From assembly GCF_000381065.1 (NCBI RefSeq), contig NZ_KB905844.1, forward strand, positions 127,615 through 191,614: DNA of 64,000 bases, given 5' to 3'. The translations under genes and the position numbers were made by a program. The notes under the pieces were generated by a model. It saw only the letters and a program-made list of their open reading frames with translations. It made no database searches and was not told where the DNA came from. This stretch comes from Propionispira raffinosivorans DSM 20765 (GTDB lineage Bacteria > Bacillota > Negativicutes > Selenomonadales > Selenomonadaceae). Shown piece by piece: positions 36,476 through 45,631 of the stretch. Each line of letters begins with the position of its first letter. The first letter of the stretch is position 1.

Positions 36476-37666
36476 TTATTCATTGATGCTAGGGATTTTT
36501 TTTAATGAAGGTATGTCCTTTTCATAATCAACACCAGCAAAACCGAAGCCAAACAAACGGAAAAAATCATTTCGGTATTCATCAACAGCCGAAATAGCTT
36601 TTAAATTTTCAGTAGAGGTTTGTTCCCACAATTCTTTTACCGTTTGTTGTACCTCTGGTTTCATTTCCCAGTCATCGAGTCGGATTCGATCTTTGGAGTC
36701 GAGTGTTGGTGTTGTTCCATATAATTGGGTATGGAACAACCGATAGATTTGTTCGATGCAATGTTCATGTAATCCTTTTTCTTTCATGACTTTAAATAAT
36801 AAGGACATATAAAGTGACATGCCTGGAATTGCTGTACTGGCTTGCGTAACGACTGCCTTATTGACAGAAATAAAAGCTCGCCCACCGTCTTTATGTAAGA
36901 GCCCATTGATTTTTTGAGCAGAACTTTCTAAGCTTTCTTTGGCTTTACCGATTGTTCCATCACGATAAATTGGATGCGTAACTTCAGGACCGATATAGGA
37001 ATAACTGATGACAGTAGCTTCTTTCGCTAAAACGTTGCCAGCTTGGAGGGCTTGTACCCACATTTCCCAATCTTCGCCCCCCATTACGCCTACGGCTTGC
37101 CGCACTTCGTCATCCGTTGCAGGAGCGACTGTAATATCAGAGACAAGTTCTTTATGAAAATCAATATTTTTACTAGTAAAAGGTGCTCCGATTGGTTTAA
37201 TAGAAGAAACAAGGGTTTCACCACTGATCGGATGTGTACGTCTAGGTGATGCAAGACTATACACTACTAAATCAACACTGCCCCAGTCTTTTTTGATTAA
37301 ATCAATCACGCGATTTTTAATGTCAGTTGAAAAAGCATCTCCATTAATGCTTTTTGCATAATAACCAGCATTGATAGCGTTTTCTTCAAAAGCGGCACTG
37401 TTATACCAACCTGCTGTAGCTGTTTTATTACCAGCAGGCGGTTTTTCAAAAAATACACCAATAGTAGCTGCTCCACAGTTAAATGTAGAAACAATTCTTG
37501 AAGCTAAACCATAACCGGTAGATGCGCCGATGACAAGTACACGTTTGGGACCGTCTACAGACGATTGCTTTTTAACATAATCAATTTGTTCTTTTACCGA
37601 GGCAGCACAACCTTCAGGATGAGCCGTAGTACAGATAAAACCTTTGAATTTTGGTTTAATAATCAC
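36476..37666 (-). CDS. fabV: Trans-2-enoyl-ACP/CoA reductase (NADH), FabV type
   Basis: A 396-residue monomeric enoyl reductase. The N-terminus 'IIKPKFKGFICTTAHPEGC' and the cofactor loop 'VLVIGASTGYGLASRI' are characteristic; the catalytic pair is Tyr234 and Lys243 in 'HPIYRDGTIGKAK', the Y-X8-K motif of FabV. It catalyses the last reduction of fatty-acid elongation, or crotonyl-CoA reduction in butyrate formers. The start is GTG 37666, with GAGAG upstream. It appears to stand alone; there is no fab cluster here. Confidence 0.95.
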   Translation of the reverse strand: MIIKPKFKGFICTTAHPEGCAASVKEQIDYVKKQSSVDGPKRVLVIGASTGYGLASRIVSTFNCGAATIGVFFEKPPAGNKTATAGWYNSAAFEENAINAGYYAKSINGDAFSTDIKNRVIDLIKKDWGSVDLVVYSLASPRRTHPISGETLVSSIKPIGAPFTSKNIDFHKELVSDITVAPATDDEVRQAVGVMGGEDWEMWVQALQAGNVLAKEATVISYSYIGPEVTHPIYRDGTIGKAKESLESSAQKINGLLHKDGGRAFISVNKAVVTQASTAIPGMSLYMSLLFKVMKEKGLHEHCIEQIYRLFHTQLYGTTPTLDSKDRIRLDDWEMKPEVQQTVKELWEQTSTENLKAISAVDEYRNDFFRLFGFGFAGVDYEKDIPSLKKIPSINE

Positions 37667-37836
37667 AAATATCTCTCTTTTCCTATAAATAAAAATTTAC
37701 ATTTTTATTTTATGCTAATTTTTTATGCTAATTTATGGTACATATTTAAATCATACCACAAATATAGAGCATTTGACTATATAATGCATTAAAGAAATTT
37801 AATATATCAGTCTGTCAGCTTGTTGATAGTAAAAAG

Positions 37837-39279
37837 TTATTTAGTTGATGAGTCGGATATAATAATTTTACGTTTTGGTGCTGTATATAATAGACAAAAC
37901 ATGATAAAGATCGTGAACAAAATTCCTGTCGATTGTGCATTTAAGATCCATATCCCCTGCCCAGCATTACCAAATTGTAAAAATACAGTAACGATAATTC
38001 CGCCAATTGCTGCAATAAAAGCAGATGTGGTACTCGCTCTTTTAGAGAAAAGCCCAAACAATAACGGACCGGTTAAAGACACAGACATCAATGCATAAAA
38101 AATAGACAATGCTGAAATAACATTCGGTAAAATCATAGCCATTCCTACGCCAATGATACCGGTTATAACTGTAATAACACGTGTGCTCTTTAAAAGTTTT
38201 TCATCCGAAATACTGGGATTGATGAAGCTTTTATAAATATCTTTTGTAAAAGACGTAGTAATCATATAAAGTACGGCATCTGCTGCGCTTATTTCAGCTG
38301 AAAAAATAGCGGCCAAGGCAAATGCGGAAGCCCAAAAAGGCATACATTCTTTCATAACATAAGGTAGTGCTAAATCAGGTTGTGCTAAATCAGGGCTGAT
38401 TGCGAAAGCGGCCATTCCTAAAATAACCGGAATTACAGCAAACAACAACATTGCAAGACCACATAAGCAGGTACTGCGGCGAACGGTTTTTTCATTTTTT
38501 GCTCCATAAATTTTACCAATCAGTGCTGGTGATATAAAAAAGGATGGTGTAAGCATCAAGAAAAATCCCATAATCGTACTAGAACCTAAACCTGTCATAC
38601 TGAAATAGTTATTTTCTTGCAAACTGCTGCCTAAATTTGCCGCGATTTTGCTTTCCAGACCAGTCCAGCCACCGACAAACTGAAAGACAAAAGGTATGGC
38701 AATACAAAAACCAAGGAGTTTTACAATCACTTCGATTATGTTTACATAGGCAGCCGATAGCAATCCTCCTGCACAAAAATAGAGAACAACAACAATGGCG
38801 GCTATTAAAACACCTTTATTTTTGCTGACATCCGCCACCGTGGATAAAATCCAGGCAATGCCCATAAGCTGACCAGCGAAAATAGCAATGGTTCCAATTG
38901 CCATAAATAAAGATATAAGTCCGCGGAAATTTCGATTGTACCGATATTCTAAAAAATCACCTAGTGTATAAAAATTATACTTTTTAGCTAAACGCCAAAT
39001 AGCAGGACCGACGATAAATGCTAAAAAAAACGTGCCAATTGCCGATGCAATAATCCACCAAGCTGCAGAAATTCCTGATTTAAAGCCAAGACCAGCTACC
39101 CCTACGGTTGAACCTGCACCAATATTGGGGGCAATGAGCGTGATAAACAAAAGCAGTGAACCGAAGTTTCTGCCACCGACAAAAAAATCGTCTGTAGTTT
39201 TTACCTTTTTTGACATAATTGTTCCAATTAAAATTAAAACGAGTGAATAAAGTGCAATTACAATAATATAACCATTCAT
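37837..39279 (-). CDS. Sodium:solute symporter (SSS family)
   Basis: A 480-residue membrane transporter with about 13 predicted helices. 'TTDDFFVGGRNFG' after the first helix and 'APNIGAGSTVGVAGLGFKSGISAAWW' in helix 2 are hallmark SSS blocks, as is 'FALAAIFSAEISAADAVLYMITTSFTKDIY' in the middle. It should couple sodium entry to uptake of an organic solute, perhaps a carboxylate or amino acid. The substrate cannot be told. It is transcribed alone, upstream of fabV on the same strand. Confidence 0.9.
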   Translation of the reverse strand: MNGYIIVIALYSLVLILIGTIMSKKVKTTDDFFVGGRNFGSLLLFITLIAPNIGAGSTVGVAGLGFKSGISAAWWIIASAIGTFFLAFIVGPAIWRLAKKYNFYTLGDFLEYRYNRNFRGLISLFMAIGTIAIFAGQLMGIAWILSTVADVSKNKGVLIAAIVVVLYFCAGGLLSAAYVNIIEVIVKLLGFCIAIPFVFQFVGGWTGLESKIAANLGSSLQENNYFSMTGLGSSTIMGFFLMLTPSFFISPALIGKIYGAKNEKTVRRSTCLCGLAMLLFAVIPVILGMAAFAISPDLAQPDLALPYVMKECMPFWASAFALAAIFSAEISAADAVLYMITTSFTKDIYKSFINPSISDEKLLKSTRVITVITGIIGVGMAMILPNVISALSIFYALMSVSLTGPLLFGLFSKRASTTSAFIAAIGGIIVTVFLQFGNAGQGIWILNAQSTGILFTIFIMFCLLYTAPKRKIIISDSSTK

Positions 39280-39397
39280 TCAAGCTGCACGCTCCCTTTT
39301 ATATCATTAAAATTTCATCACTATATGATAATCTTGTTTTTCATAAATGTAAAGGAAAATAGAAAATGAATGATTGTAAAAAAATTTCCATAAACTA

Positions 39398-39412
39398 AGA
39401 ACGAACGTTTGC
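39398..39412. promoter_or_regulatory. LexA box at the lexA promoter
   Basis: AGAACGAACGTTTGC contains GAAC-N4-GTTT, one mismatch from the Gram-positive SOS box GAAC-N4-GTTC. It overlaps the -35 hexamer of lexA, consistent with autorepression. Confidence 0.65.
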
Positions 39413-39436
39413 AATCAAAGCGATCTGTGCTATAAT
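39409..39436 (+). promoter_or_regulatory. lexA promoter
   Basis: TTGCAA (39409-39414) and TATAAT (39431-39436), 16 bases apart, with an extended -10 TGC. Confidence 0.7.
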
Positions 39437-39476
39437 AATACTAACTTGTATGTTTGATGAATCGGGAGTGATTATA

Positions 39477-40094
39477 ATGAATCATGACGTTGTGCTAAAC
39501 GACCGTCAGCAAAAAATTTTGCAATTTATAAAGTCTTTTCTAGTAGAAAAAGGGTATCCACCTGCTGTGCGTGAAATTGGGAAAGCCGTAGGATTAAAAT
39601 CTAGTTCAACGGTGCATGGTCACTTGGCAAAATTGGAAGCTATGGGAATTATTAAAAGAGATCCAACGAAACCTCGTGCAATTGACATTTTAGAAGCAAA
39701 ACCATGGTCAAAGACTATTTCCGTACCATTAGTCGGTCAGGTCACAGCCGGTATTCCTATTTTGGCTGAGGAAAATATTGAAGATGTTTTTTCATTTCCA
39801 CAAGGATTATTGGGAACTCAGGATAAAACGTTCATGCTAAGAGTAAAAGGTGAAAGCATGATTAATGCTGGGATTTTTGATGGTGATTATATCATGGTTC
39901 GTGAGCAGGATACCGCCAATGATAATGATGTGGTCGTGGCCTTAGTTGATAATGAGAATGCTACGGTAAAACGATTTTTCAAGGAAAAAGATTGCATTCG
40001 TCTTCAACCGGAAAATGATACAATGGAACCTTTTTATGAAAAAAATGTTTCTATTCTCGGAAAAGTGATCGGTGTCTATCGGCAAATGAATTGA
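39477..40094 (+). CDS. lexA: LexA repressor
   Basis: A 205-residue SOS repressor. The winged helix reads 'LNDRQQKILQFIKSFLVEKGYPPAVREIGKAVGLKSSSTVHGHL'; the autocleavage site is Ala91-Gly92 in 'VTAGIPIL', with Ser127 in 'GESM' and Lys165 in 'ATVKRFF' as the catalytic dyad. ATG 39477 follows GGGAGTG; an earlier in-frame start at 39450 lies in the promoter-proximal leader. A LexA box overlaps its own promoter. Confidence 0.95.
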   Translation: MNHDVVLNDRQQKILQFIKSFLVEKGYPPAVREIGKAVGLKSSSTVHGHLAKLEAMGIIKRDPTKPRAIDILEAKPWSKTISVPLVGQVTAGIPILAEENIEDVFSFPQGLLGTQDKTFMLRVKGESMINAGIFDGDYIMVREQDTANDNDVVVALVDNENATVKRFFKEKDCIRLQPENDTMEPFYEKNVSILGKVIGVYRQMN

Positions 40095-40099
40095 TTTAT

Positions 40100-40156
40100 A
40101 AAAGAGCGATTGCCCCAGTTTGGAGTTCATCCTATCTGAGGCAATCGTTCTTTTTT
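40100..40156. terminator. Terminator between lexA and the methionine gamma-lyase family gene
   Basis: An 11-bp stem GAGCGATTGCC / GGCAATCGTTC (one G-U pair), large loop and T6, between convergent genes. Confidence 0.7.
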
Positions 40157-40168
40157 CTTTTTATACAT

Positions 40169-41410
40169 TTATTTTAAATCTTCAATTGCCTGTGCAGCTC
40201 CCATGATGCCAATTATAGCATGTTCGAATGTTAGTGCGCCTTGCAGGTAAACGATATAGGGTTCTCGCATTGGTCCATCCGCACTCAGCTCAATTGAAGC
40301 GCCCTGGACAAACGTACCAGCTGCCATGATGACTTGGTCAGCATATCCTGGCATATCCCAAGGCTCAGGCGTTACATAAGAATCTACAGGGGAGTATTTT
40401 TGTAAGCCCTGACAAAAAGCAATTAAACGCTCTTTCGTTCCAAGCTCAATGGCCTGAATGATATCGCCACGATCATCTTGCGGGCGTGGCAATGTCATAT
40501 AGCCAAGTTTTGTAAAGAGTACGGAAGCGAAAATCGCCCCTTTTACGGCTTGTGCCACAACATGTGGTGCTAAAAACAAGCCTTGGAACAGCAAACGGTT
40601 ATTGGCTAAAGATGCACCTAGCTCATCCCCCATTCCCGGTGCCGTTAAACGATAGGAAGCAAGTTTTACCAGATTATCTTTGCCGACAATATAACCACCA
40701 GTTGGAGCAATGCCGCCACCTGGATTTTTGATAAGCGATCCGGCCATGATATCTGCTCCGACTTGTGTTGGTTCCAACGTATCAACAAATTCACCATAAC
40801 AGTTGTCAATAAAACAAATACAATCTTTTTTTATTTGTTTTACATAAGTACAGATTTCTTTAATTTCCTGAATCGTCAGTGGTGACCGCATGCTATAGCC
40901 ACGGGATCGTTGAATCAAAACGACCTTAGTAGATGGTTTAATCTTACTGCAAACTAGATCTAAATCAACTTTTCCATTTAACATTGGTACTTCATCGTAA
41001 AGAATTCCGAATTCCTTAAGTGAACCGGAACTGGGTTGTTCATAACCGATTACGGTCTGCATGGTATCATATGGTTTGCCTGTGATGGAAAGCAATTCAT
41101 CGCCCGGCCTTAAAATACCAAATAAAACAGTTGCCAGTGCATGTGTTCCTGAGACGAATTGTGTACGCACTAAAGCTCGTTCTGCACCAAAAATTTCCGC
41201 ATAAAGTTCTTCTAATTTCATTCGGCCGATATCGTCATAGGCATAACCGGAAGTTGTATTAAAATGAATGTCGGAAACTTTCGTTTTACGCATAGCTTCC
41301 AATACTTTCAAGGTGTTTTTTTCGGCGATGTCTTCTATCTTGTTAAAATATGGTGCGCACTCCTTTAGCGCAGCTGCTTTCATTTGAAGGATTTTATTTG
41401 TAAATGGCAT
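40169..41410 (-). CDS. Methionine gamma-lyase family PLP enzyme (YnbB/aluminium-resistance type)
   Basis: A 413-residue pyridoxal-phosphate protein. The probable PLP lysine is Lys228 in 'AGSLIKNPGGGIAPTGGY', and 'FVSGTHALATVLFGILRPGDE' and 'CICFIDNCYGEF' fit the Met_gamma_lyase (PF06838) family. The cellular substrate is not firmly known. It begins two bases after the hflX stop, with GAGGAG inside the end of hflX, so the two are co-translated. The hflX-ynbB pairing is common in Firmicutes. Confidence 0.9.
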   Translation of the reverse strand: MPFTNKILQMKAAALKECAPYFNKIEDIAEKNTLKVLEAMRKTKVSDIHFNTTSGYAYDDIGRMKLEELYAEIFGAERALVRTQFVSGTHALATVLFGILRPGDELLSITGKPYDTMQTVIGYEQPSSGSLKEFGILYDEVPMLNGKVDLDLVCSKIKPSTKVVLIQRSRGYSMRSPLTIQEIKEICTYVKQIKKDCICFIDNCYGEFVDTLEPTQVGADIMAGSLIKNPGGGIAPTGGYIVGKDNLVKLASYRLTAPGMGDELGASLANNRLLFQGLFLAPHVVAQAVKGAIFASVLFTKLGYMTLPRPQDDRGDIIQAIELGTKERLIAFCQGLQKYSPVDSYVTPEPWDMPGYADQVIMAAGTFVQGASIELSADGPMREPYIVYLQGALTFEHAIIGIMGAAQAIEDLK

Positions 41411-41412
41411 AA

Positions 41413-43224
41413 TTAAATAGTAGTCTCCTCTAACATATATTTCTTAAATTTGTTGATTTCCTCACGAGGAACCGATGCTTTTATCAATGTTCCAGCTTCG
41501 TTATACTGGGTAGATTGTACCATGGCGATTTCATGTAATAAGGTGATGGCACTACCTTCGTCATACGGTATTAACAATTCTAAATCGACATTTTTTCCAG
41601 CAAAATATTCTTCGATTTTTGTTTTTAATAAATCGAGATTCATATTTTGTTTGGCTGATATGCCGATACTGTCAGGGGTTGTTAACATGGTTTTTAATGT
41701 ATCTTCATCTGTTAGGTTATCGATTTTATTAAATACATTGAGAGTTGGTTTATCCGCTGTTTTTAATTCTCGTAGTACAGTAACAACCGAATCCATTTGC
41801 TGTTTATAATTGATTTGGCTGCTGTCGATGACATGCAGTAATAAATCAGCACTTTGTACTTCTTCTAAAGTAGCTCTAAACGCAGAAACTAAATGATGCG
41901 GCAGTTTCTGAATAAAACCAACCGTATCTGTAATGAGAACTTTTTGATTTGTACTGAGTGTCACCTGTCTGGTTGTTGGGTCCAATGTCGCAAAAAGCTT
42001 ATCTTCAGCAAAAACATCGGAGCCAGTCAAGGCATTGAGCAGTGTTGATTTGCCGGAATTGGTATAACCGACAAGTGCTACGGTGGATATATTGGAAGAC
42101 TCTCTATTTTCACGATGCAGCTGACGCTGCTTTTTAATCGCTTCAATTTGTTTTTCAATATCATTAATCTTTGAACGAATATGGCGCCGATCGACTTCCA
42201 TTTTCGTTTCTCCAGGGCCTCTGGTGCCGATACCTCCGCCAAGTCTTGATAAAACAAGCCCCTGTCCACTGATTCGTGGCAGTGCATAGCGTAACTGGGC
42301 CAGTTCAACTTGAAGTTTTCCTTCATGTGATCTAGCTCTTTGAGCAAAAATGTCAAGGATTAAAGCCGTTCGGTCGAGAACTTTAATGCCAAGCATCAAT
42401 TCGATATTTCGTTGCTGTGATGGTGATAATTCATCATCGAATACAATCATATTCGCATTGGTTTCTTGAATCAGCATGGATATTTCCTGAATCTTGCCTT
42501 TCCCAAAAAATAAAGCCATATCAGGACGATCTTTTTTTTGGGTAACGGTAGCAACGATTTTTGCTCCAGCTGTTTCAGCTAATTGTTCAAGTTCTTTTAA
42601 TGAATCTTCAATTGTCCAGGTACTTTTGGAGTTTGCAAGATCAATTCCTGCCAAGATAGTCCGCTCTTCATCATCTATTGTCATTAGAGCATTATGTTTA
42701 GCAAGTTGTTTATCAATGAGCATCGTCAAATAGGTTAGATTAATTTGGTGTATTTCCGTCAGGCTGGTTGGACCTAATCCTTGCAGCTGCGGCACATCAT
42801 CTTCGTCATACTCGCCGGTGAAAAAAGCAATACTGGCCAGCATATCAGACCCCTGTTGTCCAATGGCTACCATTGCGTCAAAACGCATACGCCGCAATGA
42901 GGATAAATCAGGTTGACTGAGCCTTGTATCACCGCTTGGATGAGTGTGAATGCAGCGAATGCCAGAAAGCCGTAGTGTTGAGGTCCGTTCTTTTATTTCC
43001 GGCAGACTGATGGTCGATGTATCACCAATCGCGACTTGCATGACTTTTCCCTGGCGGTTTATATAAACTGCCACTTCACGATTAATCATTTGTGTTATTT
43101 CAAGCATTTTTTCGTTGATTTCATTGGTAGATATTTGACCAAGCGGTATCTGTAAATCATAAATAGCGTTTAATTGATCTAAAATATATTTTTTAATACC
43201 TTTTGTATCGCCATGTACTTCCAA
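41413..43224 (-). CDS. hflX: GTPase HflX with N-terminal JAMM-like domain
   Basis: A 603-residue ribosome-splitting GTPase, about 180 residues longer than ordinary HflX. The HflX core starts near residue 190 ('ILAGIDLANSKS'), includes 'GKGKIQEISMLI' and 'GGGIGTRGPGETKMEVDRR', and the G domain with 'GYTNSGKSTLLNAL' (about 385), 'DTVGFIQKLP' and 'NKID'. The N-terminal extension carries Glu50, His93, His95, Ser103 and Asp106 in the order of a JAMM metalloprotease ('HTHPSGDTRLSQPD'). The start is TTG 43224 after AGGAGGTG. Confidence 0.92.
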   Translation of the reverse strand: MEVHGDTKGIKKYILDQLNAIYDLQIPLGQISTNEINEKMLEITQMINREVAVYINRQGKVMQVAIGDTSTISLPEIKERTSTLRLSGIRCIHTHPSGDTRLSQPDLSSLRRMRFDAMVAIGQQGSDMLASIAFFTGEYDEDDVPQLQGLGPTSLTEIHQINLTYLTMLIDKQLAKHNALMTIDDEERTILAGIDLANSKSTWTIEDSLKELEQLAETAGAKIVATVTQKKDRPDMALFFGKGKIQEISMLIQETNANMIVFDDELSPSQQRNIELMLGIKVLDRTALILDIFAQRARSHEGKLQVELAQLRYALPRISGQGLVLSRLGGGIGTRGPGETKMEVDRRHIRSKINDIEKQIEAIKKQRQLHRENRESSNISTVALVGYTNSGKSTLLNALTGSDVFAEDKLFATLDPTTRQVTLSTNQKVLITDTVGFIQKLPHHLVSAFRATLEEVQSADLLLHVIDSSQINYKQQMDSVVTVLRELKTADKPTLNVFNKIDNLTDEDTLKTMLTTPDSIGISAKQNMNLDLLKTKIEEYFAGKNVDLELLIPYDEGSAITLLHEIAMVQSTQYNEAGTLIKASVPREEINKFKKYMLEETTI

Positions 43225-43280
43225 AAAAACACCTCCTCATTAAATTTTATTTCTGTAAATGTTTTGCATCGATTAAGGTA

Positions 43281-44282
43281 TTACGATTTATTCGTTACAT
43301 TTAAAATACGTTTTAAGGTAATGGACAAAGTTCCATCCGGATTATTATTGAATTCAACAAAATCGGTATTATTAAAATAATCAAGTGGAATCGTAAGTTC
43401 TATACCTGTATCTGTTTTTAGTTTATGGTTTCGCAGTCGCTTTAATGTAGATTCTTGTTCCACTTCGACTCGCTCTGGTAGCCCAGCCTCTTGGATTTGT
43501 TCCATATAAGACGCCTGCATCGATGGATTGGCTTTAAATATTTCGCGCCCTATTTCTTTTGGTTCAACATTCGGTGAGTCTTGTATGGTTTCGGTAATAA
43601 ATGATTTTACAGCTGTTGCAGCCGCTATATCATCCTGACCATATTCATCGGCAACTTTTTTAACGATTTTACTAACAAGACTGATTGTTTCCTTTGGCGA
43701 AACACTTTGACTGCATTCCAGAAGGACTTCTGGAAAAATACTGACTTTATTACCATCCATTACGTATTTTTTATCAACAAAAATTATTTCATCATCCGCT
43801 GTATTAATAAAAGAAAATTCATCAATTTTTTGTGCTAAATTAGGCATGATGGCATAATGATTGATAATATCATTTTTCACACCTTCATCTGTCTGGATCA
43901 CCTGGTGTATAAAGCCCATATGGTTATTGCATTTAAAAACTACAATTTTGCGCTCATCATCAATTGTAATATCACATACCAGAATGTCGGCGGAATCAAG
44001 CTGTTCAGAATGTGATATTGCGGTATAGACCGTTTTGACAATATACTTGGAAAAATCAACAAACGTACTTTCTTCTTTTAAATACAAGTGAAGTTGTTCT
44101 TTAAACGTACTATCCTCGTAAAAAGTTCCTTTCTTGGCATTTTGATCGGCATACGATTTCTCAATATGTTTCAATAAGAAGGTTTCAACGCTATTTTCGA
44201 TTAATAATTCTTGGTCTGAAAAAACTGTAAGACCAGAATTAAAATCTAAAATATGCAAAATTGCCCTATGGATAATAATCAA
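43281..44282 (-). CDS. Nucleoid-associated protein, NdpA/YejK family
   Basis: A 333-residue cytoplasmic protein matching the PF04245 family: 'IIIHRAILHILDFNSGLTVFSDQEL' at the N-terminus, 'VCDITIDDERKIVVFKCNNHMGFIH' in the middle and 'HKLKTDTGIELTIPLDYFN' followed by 'FVEFNNNPDGTLSITLKRI' at the end. Family members associate with the nucleoid; the exact role is unclear. The start is TTG 44282, with GAGAGGGG upstream. It lies upstream of hflX on the same strand, 56 bases away. Confidence 0.85.
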   Translation of the reverse strand: MIIIHRAILHILDFNSGLTVFSDQELLIENSVETFLLKHIEKSYADQNAKKGTFYEDSTFKEQLHLYLKEESTFVDFSKYIVKTVYTAISHSEQLDSADILVCDITIDDERKIVVFKCNNHMGFIHQVIQTDEGVKNDIINHYAIMPNLAQKIDEFSFINTADDEIIFVDKKYVMDGNKVSIFPEVLLECSQSVSPKETISLVSKIVKKVADEYGQDDIAAATAVKSFITETIQDSPNVEPKEIGREIFKANPSMQASYMEQIQEAGLPERVEVEQESTLKRLRNHKLKTDTGIELTIPLDYFNNTDFVEFNNNPDGTLSITLKRILNVTNKS

Positions 44283-44517
44283 CGCAAATCCCCTCTCTTT
44301 ATTTTAGTATGAACTGATGCTTTTGTACAATTTAAAGCAGACGTACTCTTAATTATATCATATATAATTCGATTTTTTGATTACTTTTTTGTAATGACGT
44401 GGATAGAGAAAATAATAGCTGTTTATTTTTCAAAATACTAGATGCGTTATGGTGTAATTTTTAGTATAATAAAAAGCAGTTTGATGTAAATAAATTGTAA
44501 TCGAGGATGATGGATCT

Positions 44518-45192
44518 ATGAAATGTAAGTATTGCGGAACAGATCTTGCCCCAAAAGAGACCCTTTGCCACCATTGTGGCCGTTATTTAGGTGATCTGGA
44601 GCAGGCTGCAAAAAGTCATAAAAAACGAACGATGTATATTGGGTTGGGTATTATTATTATTGCACTTATTTTTGTCTTTACGACCTTTGGTGGCAATTTG
44701 ATGACCCAGAAACAAACGAATGAAACATTAGCCAAACAAGCGGCAAATGCAACGCCGAATTTAGGCTTGACGTTTAAAAAATTTAAAGAACAATTCAACG
44801 ATAGTGAATATACAAAAAAGTTTGCTCTTTCTTTGGGTGATGTCAATGATAAAGGGGATGTTTTCCAATATGCACTGAATCCAAATTTAATGATAAGCGG
44901 CGCAATAGATAAGACAACACGGAAATTAATTCATGTGCAGATTATGTCGCAGCCATCATCACAGGACGATCTAATAAAATTTGTGACTTCCATGGGAGTG
45001 GTAATTGATATCATGAGTCCGGATGTTCCCCGTAATAAACGCAGCGAAATTTTAAATGAACTTGGTTTTGGCGAAGGTGCGGATATTCGTCAGGCTGACA
45101 ATGATGCGATTCGCGGCGATAAAAAATATCATTTTAAATATATAGAAAAAACGGGTTTTGTATTTTCAATTATGAATGCAAATGCAAAATAA
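44518..45192 (+). CDS. Zinc-ribbon membrane-anchored protein of unknown function
   Basis: A 224-residue protein. The N-terminal zinc ribbon 'CKYCGTDLAPKETLCHHCG' is cytoplasmic, one membrane helix follows (about residues 41-61, 'MYIGLGIIIIALIFVFTTFGG'), and the remaining 160 residues lie outside the membrane. The outer domain has no motif I recognise; 'LGDVNDKGDVFQYALNPNLMISGAID' suggests a beta-rich fold. Such zinc-ribbon membrane proteins are frequent in Firmicutes. GAGGATG precedes the ATG, and a terminator follows at 45195-45229. Confidence 0.7.
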   Translation: MKCKYCGTDLAPKETLCHHCGRYLGDLEQAAKSHKKRTMYIGLGIIIIALIFVFTTFGGNLMTQKQTNETLAKQAANATPNLGLTFKKFKEQFNDSEYTKKFALSLGDVNDKGDVFQYALNPNLMISGAIDKTTRKLIHVQIMSQPSSQDDLIKFVTSMGVVIDIMSPDVPRNKRSEILNELGFGEGADIRQADNDAIRGDKKYHFKYIEKTGFVFSIMNANAK

Positions 45193-45194
45193 TG

Positions 45195-45229
45195 AAAAGA
45201 GATATCATTTTAACATTGATATCTCTTTT
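45195..45229 (+). terminator. Terminator of the zinc-ribbon gene
   Basis: A perfect 13-bp stem AAAAGAGATATCA / TGATATCTCTTTT, nine-base loop, with T-run. Confidence 0.75.
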
Positions 45230-45262
45230 TCATTGAGGAAATTTTTGCTTTCATAATTAGTC

Positions 45263-45285
45263 GACAGCCTCAACCACTTTTAAAA
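45263..45285. repeat. Left inverted repeat flanking the integrase
   Basis: A 23-base sequence with core GCCTCAACCACTTTT that recurs in inverted orientation at 47070-47092 with 21 of 23 matches. The two copies enclose the integrase gene in a 1.83-kb segment. The stretch 45286-45631 inside it is very AT-rich and holds no gene I can support. Confidence 0.7.
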
Positions 45286-45631
45286 TTGAAGCTTGGTCTT
45301 TTAAAAAAGGTTTTTAACGAAGAGGAAAAACAGCGATTCGAATCGAAAATAATAAAGCGTGCAAGTTTTTTGAAAATATTTATTTTATGTATGGAAAAAT
45401 GTAAAAATTCAATGATTTTCAATACTTATATTTATCATATAAAATATAAATTTTTAGATATACTTATTTTAATTATAATCAATCAAAAATAACTTTATAA
45501 TATATACTTTATTTCATTTTCGTGTATATTGTTTATTCATAATTTGTAATGATTAGCTATGAAATATATTTATTTAAATGAATACAAAAGATGTTCTTGC
45601 AGAATGATTACGATGTAAAGGGTTGATTAAA

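Noticed and set aside
45286..45492. 68-codon open frame left of the integrase
   Set aside because: It starts with TTG inside the inverted repeat, has no ribosome-binding site, and its composition is simply AT-rich sequence; no recognisable protein features.
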